This document shows, piece by piece, positions 1 through 9,005 of a stretch of 64,000 nucleotides of DNA (position 1 is the stretch's first letter; each line of letters opens with the position of its first letter). Below the pieces are notes generated by a model. The model saw nothing but the letters and a program-made list of their open reading frames with translations. It was not told the DNA's origin and did no database searches. Made by a program: the position numbers and the translations under genes. Source of the stretch: Vibrio fortis (lineage in GTDB: Bacteria; Pseudomonadota; Gammaproteobacteria; Enterobacterales; Vibrionaceae); NCBI RefSeq assembly GCF_024347475.1, contig NZ_AP025487.1:2418001-2482000 (forward strand), written 5' to 3'.

Positions 1-1
1 A

Positions 2-952
2 GATAACTCCCTTACGATCGGTAACACTCCACTGGTTCGTTTGAACAAAGTAAGTAAAGGTAATGTACTCGCTAAGGTAGAGGCTCGTAACCCAAGCTTC
101 AGTGTTAAGTGTCGTATCGGTGCAAACATGATTTGGGAAGCTGAAAAAGCTGGCACTCTTAAGCCTGGCGTAGAGCTTGTAGAACCAACAAGTGGTAACA
201 CAGGTGTGGCTCTTGCTTTTGTTGCGGCTGCTCGTGGTTACAAACTAACGCTAACTATGCCTGAGTCAATGAGCCTAGAGCGTCGTAAGCTGCTTAAAGC
301 ACTAGGTGCTAACCTTGAGCTAACAGAAGCGGCTAAAGGTATGAAAGGCGCGATTGCTAAAGCAGAAGAAATTGTGGCAAGCGATCCAGAGAAATACCTA
401 CTTCTTCAACAATTCAACAACCCTGCGAACCCAGAAATCCACGAGAAAACGACTGGCCCTGAAATCTGGGAAGCAACAGATGGTGAGATCGATGTGTTTG
501 TAGCAGGTGTAGGTACGGGTGGTACAATTACAGGTACAAGCCGTTACATTAAAGGTGAGAAAGGCAAAGCAATTACTTCTGTAGCGGTTGAGCCAGCAGA
601 ATCTCCAGTAATTGCACAAGCACTTGCGGGTGAAGAAATTCAACCAGCACCGCACAAAATCCAAGGTATCGGCGCAGGTTTCATCCCTGGTAACCTTGAT
701 TTAGAGCTTGTAGACCGTGTTGAATCTGTTACTTCAGAAGAAGCAATCGAAATGGCACAACGCCTAATGGCAGAAGAAGGCATCCTAGCGGGTATCTCTT
801 CTGGTGCAGCAGTCGTTGCAGCAAACCGTCTAGCGGAACTGCCTGAATTTGCTGGGAAAACAATTGTTACAGTTTTACCAAGCTCAGGTGAACGATACCT
901 CAGCACAGCCCTGTTTGCCGGCATTTTTACCGACAAAGAGAACCAACAGTAA
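2..952 (+). CDS. cysK: cysteine synthase A (O-acetylserine sulfhydrylase), 5' truncated
   Basis: PLP enzyme making L-cysteine from O-acetylserine and sulfide in the cytoplasm. The frame is open from base 2 ([11 protein letters not shown]) and reads to TAA at 950-952. By comparison with E. coli CysK only about six N-terminal residues lie outside the window, so an internal TTG at 41 is not the start. Visible family marks are the PLP lysine in N-P-S-F-S-V-K-C-R, the substrate loop T-S-G-N-T-G, the glycine-rich phosphate loop G-T-G-G-T and C-terminal [12 protein letters not shown]. The motif spacing fits CysK (A isozyme) rather than CysM. A strong terminator follows at once, so it ends its transcription unit ahead of the pts genes. 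Confidence 0.97.
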   Translation, partial: DNSLTIGNTPLVRLNKVSKGNVLAKVEARNPSFSVKCRIGANMIWEAEKAGTLKPGVELVEPTSGNTGVALAFVAAARGYKLTLTMPESMSLERRKLLKALGANLELTEAAKGMKGAIAKAEEIVASDPEKYLLLQQFNNPANPEIHEKTTGPEIWEATDGEIDVFVAGVGTGGTITGTSRYIKGEKGKAITSVAVEPAESPVIAQALAGEEIQPAPHKIQGIGAGFIPGNLDLELVDRVESVTSEEAIEMAQRLMAEEGILAGISSGAAVVAANRLAELPEFAGKTIVTVLPSSGERYLSTALFAGIFTDKENQQ

Positions 953-977
953 TATGTGGTCAAATCAATATTTGGTC

Positions 978-1006
978 TAAAAAAGCCCCTAATTGGGGCT
1001 TTTTTG
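978..1006 (+). terminator. rho-independent terminator after cysK
   Basis: GC-rich inverted repeat AAGCCCC / GGGGCTT with a 5-base loop, preceded by an A-run and followed by six T. It lies 26 bases after the cysK stop. Confidence 0.9.
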
Positions 1007-1253
1007 TTGATCCCTGCCTCACCTTTGGTAATATCACCCCTGTTTTATTTTTCGCTTCAAAATAAAAGAAGCAATAAACCAGATTCTGAAGGTCGTGAGT
1101 TCTCGTCAAAAGAGCACCATGGCTGGATAAAATTTTAACCAAACTGTTCAAACACGAACATGGCGTACTACACTCTGGCGCATACGCGTTAAAGAAGTTA
1201 AGCTAAACTTGGTTATAAACTTTACAAATAATAAATTAATTGGGGTATATAAA
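1007..1253 (+). promoter_or_regulatory. upstream region of ptsH, with a candidate dyad operator
   Basis: Non-coding gap between the cysK terminator and ptsH; the cysK-ptsH interval totals about 300 bases. It holds an AT-rich inverted repeat (TTTTATTTT at 1043, AAAATAAAA at 1059) and a perfect 5-6-5 dyad TGTTC-N6-GAACA at 1145-1160. The dyad resembles the architecture of a CRP site but has TGTTC rather than TGTGA. I could not assign sigma-70 hexamers confidently. The promoter for pts expression is inferred to be here because no other gene separates the terminator from ptsH. Confidence 0.45.
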
Positions 1254-1511
1254 ATGTACGAGAAGCAAGTAGAAATCACAGCAGAAAACGGTCTTCACAC
1301 TCGTCCAGCTGCACAGTTCGTTAAAGAAGCAAAATCTTTCGACGCAGACATCACTGTGACTTCTAACGGTAAAAGCGCAAGCGCTAAAAGCCTATTCAAA
1401 CTACAAACTCTAGGCCTAGTTAAAGGTACTGTAGTTTCTATTTCTGCTGAAGGCCCACAAGCTCAGCAAGCTGTAGACCACCTAGTTGCTCTAATGGACC
1501 AACTACACTAA
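1254..1511 (+). CDS. ptsH: phosphocarrier protein HPr
   Basis: Small cytoplasmic phosphocarrier of the sugar phosphotransferase system; it takes phosphate from enzyme I and passes it to the EIIA proteins. The 85-residue length is standard. His15 lies in G-L-H-T-R-P and Ser46 in A-K-S-L-F-K-L, the positions expected for HPr. The ATG at 1254 with an upstream GGGG gives the family N-terminus; an extension upstream to 1209 is not homologous. First gene of ptsH-ptsI-crr, separated from ptsI by 138 bases that contain a strong hairpin. Codon use is highly biased (CGT, CTA, GGT, AAC), as expected for an abundant protein. Confidence 0.98.
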   Translation: MYEKQVEITAENGLHTRPAAQFVKEAKSFDADITVTSNGKSASAKSLFKLQTLGLVKGTVVSISAEGPQAQQAVDHLVALMDQLH

Positions 1512-1528
1512 TTCGGTCTTCTTCTTTC

Positions 1529-1557
1529 AAAGCCATTTTGCCCCGCAAAGTGGCTTT
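1529..1557 (+). other. strong hairpin between ptsH and ptsI without a U-tract
   Basis: Nearly perfect 13-bp stem: AAAGCCATTTTGC at 1529-1541 pairs with GCAAAGTGGCTTT at 1545-1557 (one G-U), with a 3-base loop. The next bases are GTTCG, so it is not a canonical terminator. It could protect an HPr mRNA 3' end or attenuate reading into ptsI. Confidence 0.75.
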
Positions 1558-1649
1558 GTTCGAAATAGAACAGAATAAGCTCGGCCAAGTGCCCAGCGGT
1601 ATAAGTCACACACTCTCCCGTTTACAGTTGACCAACTTAAGGTAAAGCT

Positions 1650-3374
1650 ATGATTTCAGGTATCCTAGCATCTCCTGGTATTGCTATCGGTAAAGCACTA
1701 CTACTTCAAGAAGATGAAATCGTTCTAAACACTAACACTATCACTGAAGACCAAGTTGAAGCAGAAGTTCAGCGTTTCTTTGACGCTCGTAACAAATCTT
1801 CAGCTCAACTAGAAATTGTTAAGCAAAAAGCGCTTGAGACTTTCGGTGAAGAAAAAGAAGCGATCTTTGAAGGTCACATCATGCTTCTTGAAGATGAAGA
1901 GCTAGAGGAAGAAATCCTAGCACTTATCAAGAACGACAAGATGCACGCAGATAACGCAATCCACACTGTTATCGAAGAGCAAGCATCTGCACTTGAGTCA
2001 CTAGACGACGAATACCTAAAAGAACGTGCAACTGATATCCGTGATATCGGTACTCGTTTTGTTAAAAACGCTCTAGGCATCAACATCGTTTCTCTAAGCG
2101 ATATCGATGAAGAAGTTATCCTAGCAGCTTACGACCTAACGCCATCTGAAACTGCACAAATCAACCTAGATTACGTACTAGGCTTTGCTTGTGACATCGG
2201 CGGTCGTACATCTCACACATCTATCATGGCGCGTTCACTAGAGCTTCCTGCAATCGTTGGTACTAACGATATCACTAAGAAAGTGAAGAACGGCGACATG
2301 CTTATTCTTGATGCGATGAATAACAAGATTGTTATCAACCCATCAGAAGCTGAACTTGAAGAAGCGAAAGCAGTTAAAGCTGCATTCCTAGCTGAAAAAG
2401 AAGAGCTAGCAAAACTTAAAGATCTACACGCTGAGACTCTAGACGGCCATCGTGTAGAAGTTTGCGGTAACATCGGTACTGTAAAAGACTGTGACGGCAT
2501 CATCCGTAACGGTGGTGAAGGCGTTGGTCTGTACCGTACTGAATTCCTATTTATGGACCGTGATGCACTTCCTACTGAAGAAGAGCAGTACCAAGCGTAC
2601 AAAGAAGTTGCTGAAGCAATGAACGGCGAGTCAGTGATCATCCGTACTATGGATATCGGTGGCGATAAAGATCTACCATACATGGATCTTCCAGAAGAGA
2701 TGAACCCGTTCCTAGGCTGGCGTGCAGTACGTATCAGCTTAGACCGTCGCGAAATCCTACGTGACCAACTACGCGGTATCCTTCGTGCGTCTGCACACGG
2801 TAAGCTTCGTATCATGTTCCCAATGATCATCTCAGTTGAAGAGATCCGTGAACTGAAGAAAGCTATCGAAGAATACAAAGCTGAGCTTCGCGCTGAAGGT
2901 CTAGCATTCGACGAAGAGATCGAAATCGGTGTAATGGTTGAAACACCAGCTGCGGCAGCTATCGCACACCACCTAGCGAAGGAAGTTGCTTTCTTCTCTA
3001 TCGGTACAAACGACCTTACTCAGTACACACTTGCTGTAGACCGTGGTAACGAGATGATTTCTCACCTTTACAACCCACTGTCACCTGCTGTTCTTACAGT
3101 AATCAAGCAGGTTATCGATGCGTCTCACGCTGAAGGTAAATGGACAGGTATGTGTGGTGAGCTAGCAGGCGATGAGCGTGCAACTCTACTTCTACTAGGT
3201 ATGGGTCTAGATGAGTTCTCTATGAGCGGTATCTCTATCCCTAAAGTTAAGAAAGTAATCCGTAACTCTAACTTCGCAGAAGTGAAAGCTATGGCTGAAG
3301 AAGCACTTTCTCTACCAACTGCTGCTGAAATCCAAGCTGTTGTAGACAAATTCATCGCTGAAAAATCTCAGTAA
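1650..3374 (+). CDS. ptsI: PTS enzyme I (phosphoenolpyruvate-protein phosphotransferase)
   Basis: First enzyme of the PTS phosphorelay; it autophosphorylates from phosphoenolpyruvate and phosphorylates HPr. 574 residues, as in E. coli (575). The N-terminal half carries the active-site histidine, His189, in [12 protein letters not shown]. The C-terminal PEP-binding TIM barrel has I-G-T-N-D-L-T-Q-Y and the conserved cysteine in [13 protein letters not shown] at 1650 follows an AAGG ribosome site. Codon use is as biased as in ptsH. A 221-codon open frame on the opposite strand (2213-2878) is a by-product of this bias. Confidence 0.98.
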   Translation: MISGILASPGIAIGKALLLQEDEIVLNTNTITEDQVEAEVQRFFDARNKSSAQLEIVKQKALETFGEEKEAIFEGHIMLLEDEELEEEILALIKNDKMHADNAIHTVIEEQASALESLDDEYLKERATDIRDIGTRFVKNALGINIVSLSDIDEEVILAAYDLTPSETAQINLDYVLGFACDIGGRTSHTSIMARSLELPAIVGTNDITKKVKNGDMLILDAMNNKIVINPSEAELEEAKAVKAAFLAEKEELAKLKDLHAETLDGHRVEVCGNIGTVKDCDGIIRNGGEGVGLYRTEFLFMDRDALPTEEEQYQAYKEVAEAMNGESVIIRTMDIGGDKDLPYMDLPEEMNPFLGWRAVRISLDRREILRDQLRGILRASAHGKLRIMFPMIISVEEIRELKKAIEEYKAELRAEGLAFDEEIEIGVMVETPAAAAIAHHLAKEVAFFSIGTNDLTQYTLAVDRGNEMISHLYNPLSPAVLTVIKQVIDASHAEGKWTGMCGELAGDERATLLLLGMGLDEFSMSGISIPKVKKVIRNSNFAEVKAMAEEALSLPTAAEIQAVVDKFIAEKSQ

Positions 3375-3390
3375 TCATCTATGCTTAATC

Positions 3391-3422
3391 AAATTAGACG
3401 GCTAAAAATAGTCGTCTAATTT
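3391..3422 (+). other. strong hairpin between ptsI and crr without a U-tract
   Basis: 14-bp stem AAATTAGACGGCTA (3391-3404) / TAGTCGTCTAATTT (3409-3422) with one G-U pair and an AAAA loop. It is followed by GCTAGATTGG, not T-rich. It lies 17 bases after the ptsI stop and is the second such element in the operon. Confidence 0.75.
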
Positions 3423-3479
3423 GCTAGATTGGTATAGTATATTCTACAGAATAAAACTAAACGTTAGGAGCATGACACA

Positions 3480-3989
3480 ATGGGTCTGTTTGACAAACTT
3501 AAGAAGCTAGTATCTGATGACAGCGCTGACGCTGGTGCAATCGAAATCATCGCACCTCTTTCTGGTGAAATCGTAAATATCGAAGACGTGCCAGATGTTG
3601 TTTTCGCTGAGAAAATCGTTGGTGACGGCATCGCGATCAAACCAGCTGGCGACAAAATGGTAGCTCCAGTTAACGGTACTATCGGTAAAATCTTCGAAAC
3701 TAACCACGCATTCTCTATCGAGTCTGACGACGGTGTTGAGCTATTTGTTCACTTCGGTATCGATACTGTTGAACTTAAAGGCGAAGGCTTCACTCGTGTA
3801 GCAGAAGAAGGCCAAACTGTTAAAGCTGGTGACACTATCATCACTTTCGACCTAGCGCTTCTAGAAGAAAAAGCAAAATCAACTCTTACTCCAGTTGTTA
3901 TCTCTAACATGGATGAAATCAAAGAGCTGAACAAACTTGCTGGTTCTGTAACTGTAGGTGAAACTCCAGTTCTGAAAGTGACTAAGTAA
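3480..3989 (+). CDS. crr: PTS glucose-specific EIIA component
   Basis: EIIA-Glc accepts phosphate from HPr and passes it to glucose-type EIIB. It also controls adenylate cyclase and inducer exclusion, and so carbon catabolite control. 169 residues, the E. coli length. The two active-site-region histidines are His76 (T-N-H-A-F-S-I) and His91 (F-V-H-F-G-I-D), equal to His75 and His90 when the initiator Met is not counted. The N-terminal amphipathic [10 protein letters not shown] is retained. The ribosome site TAGGAG lies 9 bases before ATG 3480. A second ATG at 3472 is out of frame. Last gene of the pts cluster. Confidence 0.97.
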   Translation: MGLFDKLKKLVSDDSADAGAIEIIAPLSGEIVNIEDVPDVVFAEKIVGDGIAIKPAGDKMVAPVNGTIGKIFETNHAFSIESDDGVELFVHFGIDTVELKGEGFTRVAEEGQTVKAGDTIITFDLALLEEKAKSTLTPVVISNMDEIKELNKLAGSVTVGETPVLKVTK

Positions 3990-4014
3990 TCTCTACTTAG
4001 CATTTCAAAAGTTC

Positions 4015-4044
4015 AAAAAGCGCAGCCTCACGGCTGCGTTTTTT
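4015..4044. terminator. bidirectional terminator between crr and the flagellin cluster
   Basis: Stem CGCAGCC / GGCTGCG with TCAC loop, flanked by AAAAAG on the left and TTTTTT on the right. It can end crr in one direction and the convergent flagellin gene in the other. Confidence 0.9.
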
Positions 4045-4059
4045 GTTGTCCTAAGAAAA

Positions 4060-5187
4060 TTACCTTAACAAAGATAATGCAGTGCCAGTGTCTTGGTTTG
4101 CTTGTGCAAGCAGCGTTGATGTCGCGCGTTCAAGCATCTGAGATTTGGTTAACTCAGTAGTTAGCTTAGCGTAATCGGTATCTTTGATTTGCCCTTCTGA
4201 GTCTGCGATATGATGAAAAGTATTATTGAGACTATTCATTGTGCGGCTGACGCCATTTTGGAAACCACCGATTTCACTGCGATGCCCATCCACATAACCC
4301 AATGCAGCATCAATCACCGCAACCCCAAGCTGGGCACCACCAACCGTCGTCATATCCACGTCATCTAATGATATTGCCTGAGGTTCATCAAAATTAAAGA
4401 TGTTCGCGGCACTACCTGTGACTTCGAAACCTTGAGGTGAATCGGCATGAGCTGAAAATAATTGCAGCTGATGTTCCTCGTTCACCGAAGCTCTAACCAC
4501 ATCCTGCTGGCCGTTAATATAGGTGGCTACCTGATAGATATCATCGCCCTCTTTGAGCTTAAAATCGAGCGCCTGCGACTCATCATTGCTATCTTGATAA
4601 CTGATACTTAAGCCTTGATTATTAGCGTTAACACGCCAATTCTCATCCACATTGCTGCTTGCTTCAGTAAAATGTCCGCCCATTTGTGGGATATTGGTGT
4701 ACATACTCTTTAGCGTCAGGGAAACTGCGTTCGAGTCGGGACTAAGGTTAAAGTTACGCTTACCAAAAGAGCCATTGAACAACTCATCCCCGGCAAAGGT
4801 CGTTGATGATGCAATACGATCGAGATCATCGATCAACGCCTCCGATTCAATCTGGATACTTTCGCGTTCATCTTGACTTAATGCACCATTGGACGCCTGT
4901 AATCCGAAATCACGGAGCTTTTGGAGCATGTTGGTACTTTCGTGCAACGCTCCTTCGGCAGTTTGTGCGATAGAATTCGCATTGGTCGCATTCGACAGTG
5001 CAGCATCAATGCCTCGAGTCTGAGCTTTAAGTCGATTGGCTATTTGAAGGCCTGCAGCGTCATCACTCCCCGTATTGATACGAGAACCTGACTGCAGCTT
5101 TGATTGAGCGTCAACAGCTTGGCCTTGTGCTTCACCAAGATGCCGCTGAGCGATTGAGGAAGATATATTTGTTTGTATCGATACCAT
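4060..5187 (-). CDS. flaE: divergent polar flagellin, FlaE-like
   Basis: Flagellin family protein of 375 residues with the conserved N-terminal D0/D1 region ([18 protein letters not shown]) and C-terminal D0/D1 ending A-L-S-L-L-R. It is clearly more diverged than its two neighbours: I-N-T-G-S-D replaces I-N-S-A-K-D, A-L-S-N-A-T-N-A replaces A-V-R-N-A-N-D-G, and Q-K-L-R-D-F-G-L replaces Q-R-M-R-D-L-S-L. No clear sigma-28 promoter is visible in the 187-base gap upstream, and a terminator closes the preceding gene. The symbol follows the gene order flaC-flaD-flaE known for the pts-linked vibrio cluster. The family call is firm and the letter less so. Confidence 0.85.
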   Translation of the reverse strand: MVSIQTNISSSIAQRHLGEAQGQAVDAQSKLQSGSRINTGSDDAAGLQIANRLKAQTRGIDAALSNATNANSIAQTAEGALHESTNMLQKLRDFGLQASNGALSQDERESIQIESEALIDDLDRIASSTTFAGDELFNGSFGKRNFNLSPDSNAVSLTLKSMYTNIPQMGGHFTEASSNVDENWRVNANNQGLSISYQDSNDESQALDFKLKEGDDIYQVATYINGQQDVVRASVNEEHQLQLFSAHADSPQGFEVTGSAANIFNFDEPQAISLDDVDMTTVGGAQLGVAVIDAALGYVDGHRSEIGGFQNGVSRTMNSLNNTFHHIADSEGQIKDTDYAKLTTELTKSQMLERATSTLLAQANQDTGTALSLLR

Positions 5188-5316
5188 TAAGTTGTATTCC
5201 GTTTAGTTAGGTTTACCCCAACTCACCGCTTGTGTTGTCCCTTCAACACAAATTGCATACACCTGAATGATACTGCCCACATCATTAATACAATTCATTA
5301 TTCGGTAAATTCACTC

Positions 5317-5354
5317 AATAAAAAGAAAGCTAGGTGTTTGACCACCTAGCTTTC
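5317..5354 (-). terminator. terminator after the middle flagellin gene
   Basis: 12-bp stem GAAAGCTAGGTG / CACCTAGCTTTC with a 6-base loop; on the minus strand it is followed by TTTTTATT. It separates the middle flagellin from the flaE-like gene, so the latter probably needs its own promoter. Confidence 0.9.
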
Positions 5355-5374
5355 AATTTTAATTTTGCTTTCAA

Positions 5375-6508
5375 TTAGCCAAGTAGGCTAAGTGCTGAGT
5401 TCGGTGCTTGCTTCGCTTGAGCAAGAATCGAGCTAGACGCTTGAGAAAGAATTTGCGACTTAGTCATTTGAGTCGTTTCTTTCGCGAAGTCTGTGTCTTT
5501 AATACGGCTCTTAGATGCATTCACGTTTTCGTTGATGTTATCTAAGTTGTTGATAGCGTGGTCGAAGCGGTTCTGGAATGCACCCAGCTCTGCACGGTGG
5601 CTATCTACGTACTTCAGTGCAGCATCGATGATAGCAACAGATTCTTGTGCGCCACCTACCGATGTTACGTCGATAGTATCAACCGTTACTTCTTTACCGC
5701 CTTGGATACCAAGTTCACCCGCTAGGCCACCAGAGAAGTCTACGTTGCCGTCTACTTTGTTGTTACCTGCGAACATTTGTAGCTTGCCATCTTCAGTTAC
5801 AGACGCTTTTACAGAGTCTTGTTGACCATTGATGTAAGTCGCTAGCTCTTCGATGTCATCGCCAGCTTTAGCGTTGATGTCGATTTCTTGCGCTTGACCA
5901 AAGTTATCTGTGAACGTCATTTTCAGGTCGTTAGAGCCCGCTTGAACGTTCCAGTTCTTGTCTTTTGCACTCTCAGTTTGGTAGCTCTTACCACCCATTT
6001 GAGCATTGTCAGAACGCATGTCTTTCAGCTCAAGCATTACCGCTTCGCCGTTGTCCGCACCGATTTGGAAAGACTTAGTACCGTGTGTACCGTTCAGAAG
6101 CTTGTTACCACCAAAAGAGGTTGTTTCTGCGATACGGTTTAGTTCGTCGTTCAGTGCTGTTACTTCTTCTTGAATCGCGACACGCTCAGACTTAGAGTTT
6201 GAACCGTTTGCAGATTGTAGAGAAAGGTCACGCATACGTTGCAGGATGTTTGTTGTCTCGTTCATTGCACCTTCAGCTGTTTGTGCAATCGAGATACCGT
6301 CGTTCGCGTTACGTACTGCTACGTCTAGGCCGCGGCTTTGTACGTTCAAACGGTTAGAGATTTGTAGGCCCGCAGCGTCATCTTTTGCGCTGTTGATTTT
6401 AGAGCCTGAAGCTAGACGCTCCATAGAAGTCTGTTGAGCGCTGTTTGCGTTGTTTAGGTAACGTTGCGCAGTCATCGCTGAAACGTTGGTATTTACATTC
6501 ACTGCCAT
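5375..6508 (-). CDS. flaD: polar flagellin, FlaD-like, strongly codon-biased
   Basis: Secreted subunit of the polar flagellar filament, 377 residues. Canonical N-terminal D0/D1 ([31 protein letters not shown]) and C-terminal D0/D1 ending A-L-S-L-L-G; no signal peptide, as expected for type III export. The start is ATG at 6508 with GGAG upstream (GGAGAAATCACC), not the longer frame to 6565. A near-consensus sigma-28 promoter lies at 6590-6616. Codon use is close to that of ptsI (CGT, CTA, AAC), unlike both flanking flagellin genes, suggesting high expression. Symbol inferred from cluster order. Confidence 0.92.
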   Translation of the reverse strand: MAVNVNTNVSAMTAQRYLNNANSAQQTSMERLASGSKINSAKDDAAGLQISNRLNVQSRGLDVAVRNANDGISIAQTAEGAMNETTNILQRMRDLSLQSANGSNSKSERVAIQEEVTALNDELNRIAETTSFGGNKLLNGTHGTKSFQIGADNGEAVMLELKDMRSDNAQMGGKSYQTESAKDKNWNVQAGSNDLKMTFTDNFGQAQEIDINAKAGDDIEELATYINGQQDSVKASVTEDGKLQMFAGNNKVDGNVDFSGGLAGELGIQGGKEVTVDTIDVTSVGGAQESVAIIDAALKYVDSHRAELGAFQNRFDHAINNLDNINENVNASKSRIKDTDFAKETTQMTKSQILSQASSSILAQAKQAPNSALSLLG

Positions 6509-6589
6509 GGTGATTTCTCCAATTGATTTTCCGGTGTTGCGGTTTCCGACGTCTCGGAAAACCAAGTAGTTCTCTCAAAGTTACTTTTA

Positions 6590-6616
6590 ATAACGGCGCT
6601 AAATCTGAAACCTTTA
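6590..6616 (-). promoter_or_regulatory. sigma-28 (FliA) promoter of the middle flagellin gene
   Basis: On the minus strand TAAAGGTT, 11 bases, GCCGTTAT, against the FliA consensus TAAAGTTT-N11-GCCGATAA: 14 of 16 positions match with exact spacing. It lies 82 bases before the ATG. Confidence 0.85.
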
Positions 6617-6744
6617 GAGAAAAAATGAGAAAAATCAGAAATAAATTAAGTTGGGTGAAAAAACGTGACTAGAGGGGTAAATATAAGAAAAAAGAGGAAA
6701 AAAACACTAAAGTTGCTAGAAGTGCTGCCGAAAGGCGTGGCCAT

Positions 6745-7878
6745 TTACCCCAGCAGAGTTAACGCCAAATTAGGCGCCTGTTTGGCTTGAGCTAGGATAG
6801 ATGTACTTACCTGCTGCAAGATTTGTTGTTTGATCATCTGGGTAGTCTCTTTAGCATAGTCGGTATCTTTAATACGACTGTTCGAGGTTGCCAGATTCTC
6901 ATGCACGTTTTGTAGATTATTGATGGCATGATCAAATCGGTTCTGCATCGCACCCAGCTCTGAGCGATGACTGTCTACGTACTTCATTGCAGTATCTAAG
7001 ATTGAAACAGCACGCTGCGCACCACCCGTCGACGTTACATCGATATCATTGACCGATTCATAGCGTCCTGATGACATGGAGAGCTCATCTGCGAGACCAC
7101 CTGAAAAGGCGATCGTTCCTGACGTTTGTTCACCAGCCATGTAGATCTGCAACTGCCCATCTTCATTAACGGATGCAGAAACTTGATCTGTTTGGCCGTT
7201 GATATAAGTCGCAAGCTGTTCAATATCATCGCCCGCTTTCGCGTTAATTGAGATGGATTGGGATTGACCAAAGCGATCGGTAAACGACATATTGAACGCA
7301 GTATTACCCGAGCTTACCGCCCAACTCTTATCAGCCATGCCATTGGCGACATAGCTAAAACCGCCCATATCAATGCCGTCTGTTCGCATGCTCTTTAAGC
7401 CGACTTGCACCGCTTCACCAGAACTACCACCAATTTGAAAAGCCGTATTACCAAAACTACCGTTCAGTAGTTTCTTACCACCGAACGAGGTGGTCTCGGC
7501 GATTCGATTTAACTCATCATTAAGAGCCGTGATCTCTTCCTGGATAGCGATTCGTTCGGACTTGCTGTTCGAGCCATTCGCTGACTGCAAAGAAAGATCA
7601 CGCATGCGCTGCATTATATTGGTGGTCTCATTCATCGCACCTTCTGCGGTTTGCATTATCGAGATGCCGTCGTTAGCGTTTCTAACCGCAACATCAATAC
7701 CGCTCATTTGCGCTTCAAGTCGATTGGAGATTTGTAGGCCGGCAGCATCATCCTTAGCACTATTAATACGGTTACCTGAAGCCAGTCGCTCCAAAGATTG
7801 ATTCAGCATGTTGCTAGCGTTAGAGAGGTTTCTCTGTGCCACCAGCGCTGAAACATTGGTATTTACCGTAATAGCCAT
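6745..7878 (-). CDS. flaC: polar flagellin, FlaC-like
   Basis: Flagellar filament protein of 377 residues, exactly the length of the middle flagellin and closely similar to it across both conserved ends ([37 protein letters not shown] at the C-terminal side; end A-L-T-L-L-G). The central D2-like part is more variable. Codon use is mixed (AGA, CGA, CTC and TTG appear), in contrast to the middle gene. Its own sigma-28 promoter sits at 7927-7953. I see no convincing terminator after it. Symbol inferred from cluster order. Confidence 0.9.
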   Translation of the reverse strand: MAITVNTNVSALVAQRNLSNASNMLNQSLERLASGNRINSAKDDAAGLQISNRLEAQMSGIDVAVRNANDGISIMQTAEGAMNETTNIMQRMRDLSLQSANGSNSKSERIAIQEEITALNDELNRIAETTSFGGKKLLNGSFGNTAFQIGGSSGEAVQVGLKSMRTDGIDMGGFSYVANGMADKSWAVSSGNTAFNMSFTDRFGQSQSISINAKAGDDIEQLATYINGQTDQVSASVNEDGQLQIYMAGEQTSGTIAFSGGLADELSMSSGRYESVNDIDVTSTGGAQRAVSILDTAMKYVDSHRSELGAMQNRFDHAINNLQNVHENLATSNSRIKDTDYAKETTQMIKQQILQQVSTSILAQAKQAPNLALTLLG

Positions 7879-7926
7879 AGATGTTCGCTTATCCGTTGGG
7901 AGGTAATAAAGTCAATCGTTGCTTCT

Positions 7927-7953
7927 ATATCGACCAACCTTGCTAACTCTTTA
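7927..7953 (-). promoter_or_regulatory. sigma-28 (FliA) promoter of the first flagellin gene
   Basis: Minus strand TAAAGAGT, 11 bases, GTCGATAT, a good match to TAAAGTTT-N11-GCCGATAA with exact spacing. It lies 49 bases before the ATG at 7878 and directly abuts the terminator of the upstream peroxidase gene. Confidence 0.8.
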
Positions 7954-7983
7954 ATCAAAAAAAGAGGCATAACGCCTCTTTTT
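7954..7983 (-). terminator. terminator of the DyP peroxidase gene
   Basis: Stem AAGAGGC / GCCTCTT with ATAAC loop and T-rich flank on both strands. It lies between the peroxidase stop (8017) and the flagellin promoter, insulating the two. Confidence 0.85.
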
Positions 7984-8016
7984 GTTTTCAATGTGGTTGC
8001 CTCTAAGTGGCTATCG

Positions 8017-8940
8017 CTACTTAATCGATAACTCAGCCAACATTTGTTGTGATGGTGCAAAGTAGTAAGCGCCAGTCACTGCACGGGTAAAACGCAATAG
8101 TTGGTCTGTCTTGCCATCGGTCACGCCATACATGCTCTCAAGCATTGCATCGAAGTTATGGCGAACATTACAGTAAGCAATAAATAGCAAACCATGGTCA
8201 CCCGTAGCGCTGCCATAAGGTAAGCTGTGACGAACAATCTTCAGACCTTTACCTTCTTCTTTGATGTCTACACGGCCAACATGAGAAGCTGCAGGAACGT
8301 CGTCTAGCTCGATAGAATCAGGCTTAGTACGACCCACTACTTTTTCTTGCGCTTTCACATTCAAGCGATTCCAAGCTGGTAAGTTATGGATAAAACGCTG
8401 AACCATAACGTAGCTACCGCCCGCAAATTCGCCTTCAGGAATCAACGCAACTTCAGCACGCTGTGCGTCTTTCGGGTTTTCAGTGCCATCGACGAAGTCT
8501 GTCATGTCACGAGAATCCAAATAGCGGTAGCCGTAAGTCTCATCCACTACTTCAACGTCTTCTGAAACCTGCTCCAATAATTTACGAATCACATAGAAAT
8601 GCAAATCATGACGGTTTGAGTGGCAGTGAAGCAGAACATCTGAATCTGTACTTGGTGCAGTGACTTCACCTTCACCAAGTGCTGGGAAAGCGATCAAATC
8701 GGCCGGTGCGGCTTGTTCAAATTTGTCCCAGAATGTCTTCGAGAATGCTAGTGAAAGAGTCAAATTAGACTCAGGCTGTGTTTCATTCAATTCTGCAACC
8801 AAAGCAGGAAGCTGCTTCAATTGTTCTAATACTTGTGGTGCATTGTTTACGACTTTTAGCTGCACATACAGAGCGAAAGGCCCAGCTTCAGGTAAAATAG
8901 CACCTTGCGCTTGAGGCTGCTCATTTGAAGAGTTAAGCAT
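8017..8940 (-). CDS. DyP-type (YfeX-like) heme peroxidase
   Basis: Heme-dependent dye-decolorising-type peroxidase of 307 residues; E. coli YfeX is the nearest characterised relative in length and motifs. The family G-x-x-D-G-type catalytic motif is seen as D-F-V-D-G-T-E-N-P around residue 150. The proximal heme-ligand region is I-V-R-H-S-L-P-Y-G, followed by L-F-I-A-Y-C-N. No signal peptide, so probably cytoplasmic. The next gene on the strand side is a DUF2919 protein, the same partnership as yfeX-yfeZ in enterobacteria. The physiological substrate is not settled for the family. Confidence 0.93.
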   Translation of the reverse strand: MLNSSNEQPQAQGAILPEAGPFALYVQLKVVNNAPQVLEQLKQLPALVAELNETQPESNLTLSLAFSKTFWDKFEQAAPADLIAFPALGEGEVTAPSTDSDVLLHCHSNRHDLHFYVIRKLLEQVSEDVEVVDETYGYRYLDSRDMTDFVDGTENPKDAQRAEVALIPEGEFAGGSYVMVQRFIHNLPAWNRLNVKAQEKVVGRTKPDSIELDDVPAASHVGRVDIKEEGKGLKIVRHSLPYGSATGDHGLLFIAYCNVRHNFDAMLESMYGVTDGKTDQLLRFTRAVTGAYYFAPSQQMLAELSIK

Positions 8941-9005
8941 AGTTCGATCCTTTCATTTTTAGCTTCTAGTATAAATATGATTGTATTAATTATTTTTGAT
9001 TATTG

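Noticed and set aside
956-1138. 60-codon frame between cysK and ptsH
   Set aside because: It runs through the cysK terminator and has no ribosome site; composition is not protein-like.
2213-2878. 221-codon open frame antisense to ptsI
   Set aside because: It lies wholly inside ptsI with a Ser/Arg/Ile-rich composition that follows from the biased codons of ptsI read on the other strand; no ribosome site or family features.
5240-5280. Possible sigma-54 site (GG-N10-GC) before the flaE-like gene
   Set aside because: The best candidate reads GGGACAACACAAGC and lacks the TTGC core and TGGC; this pattern is expected by chance.
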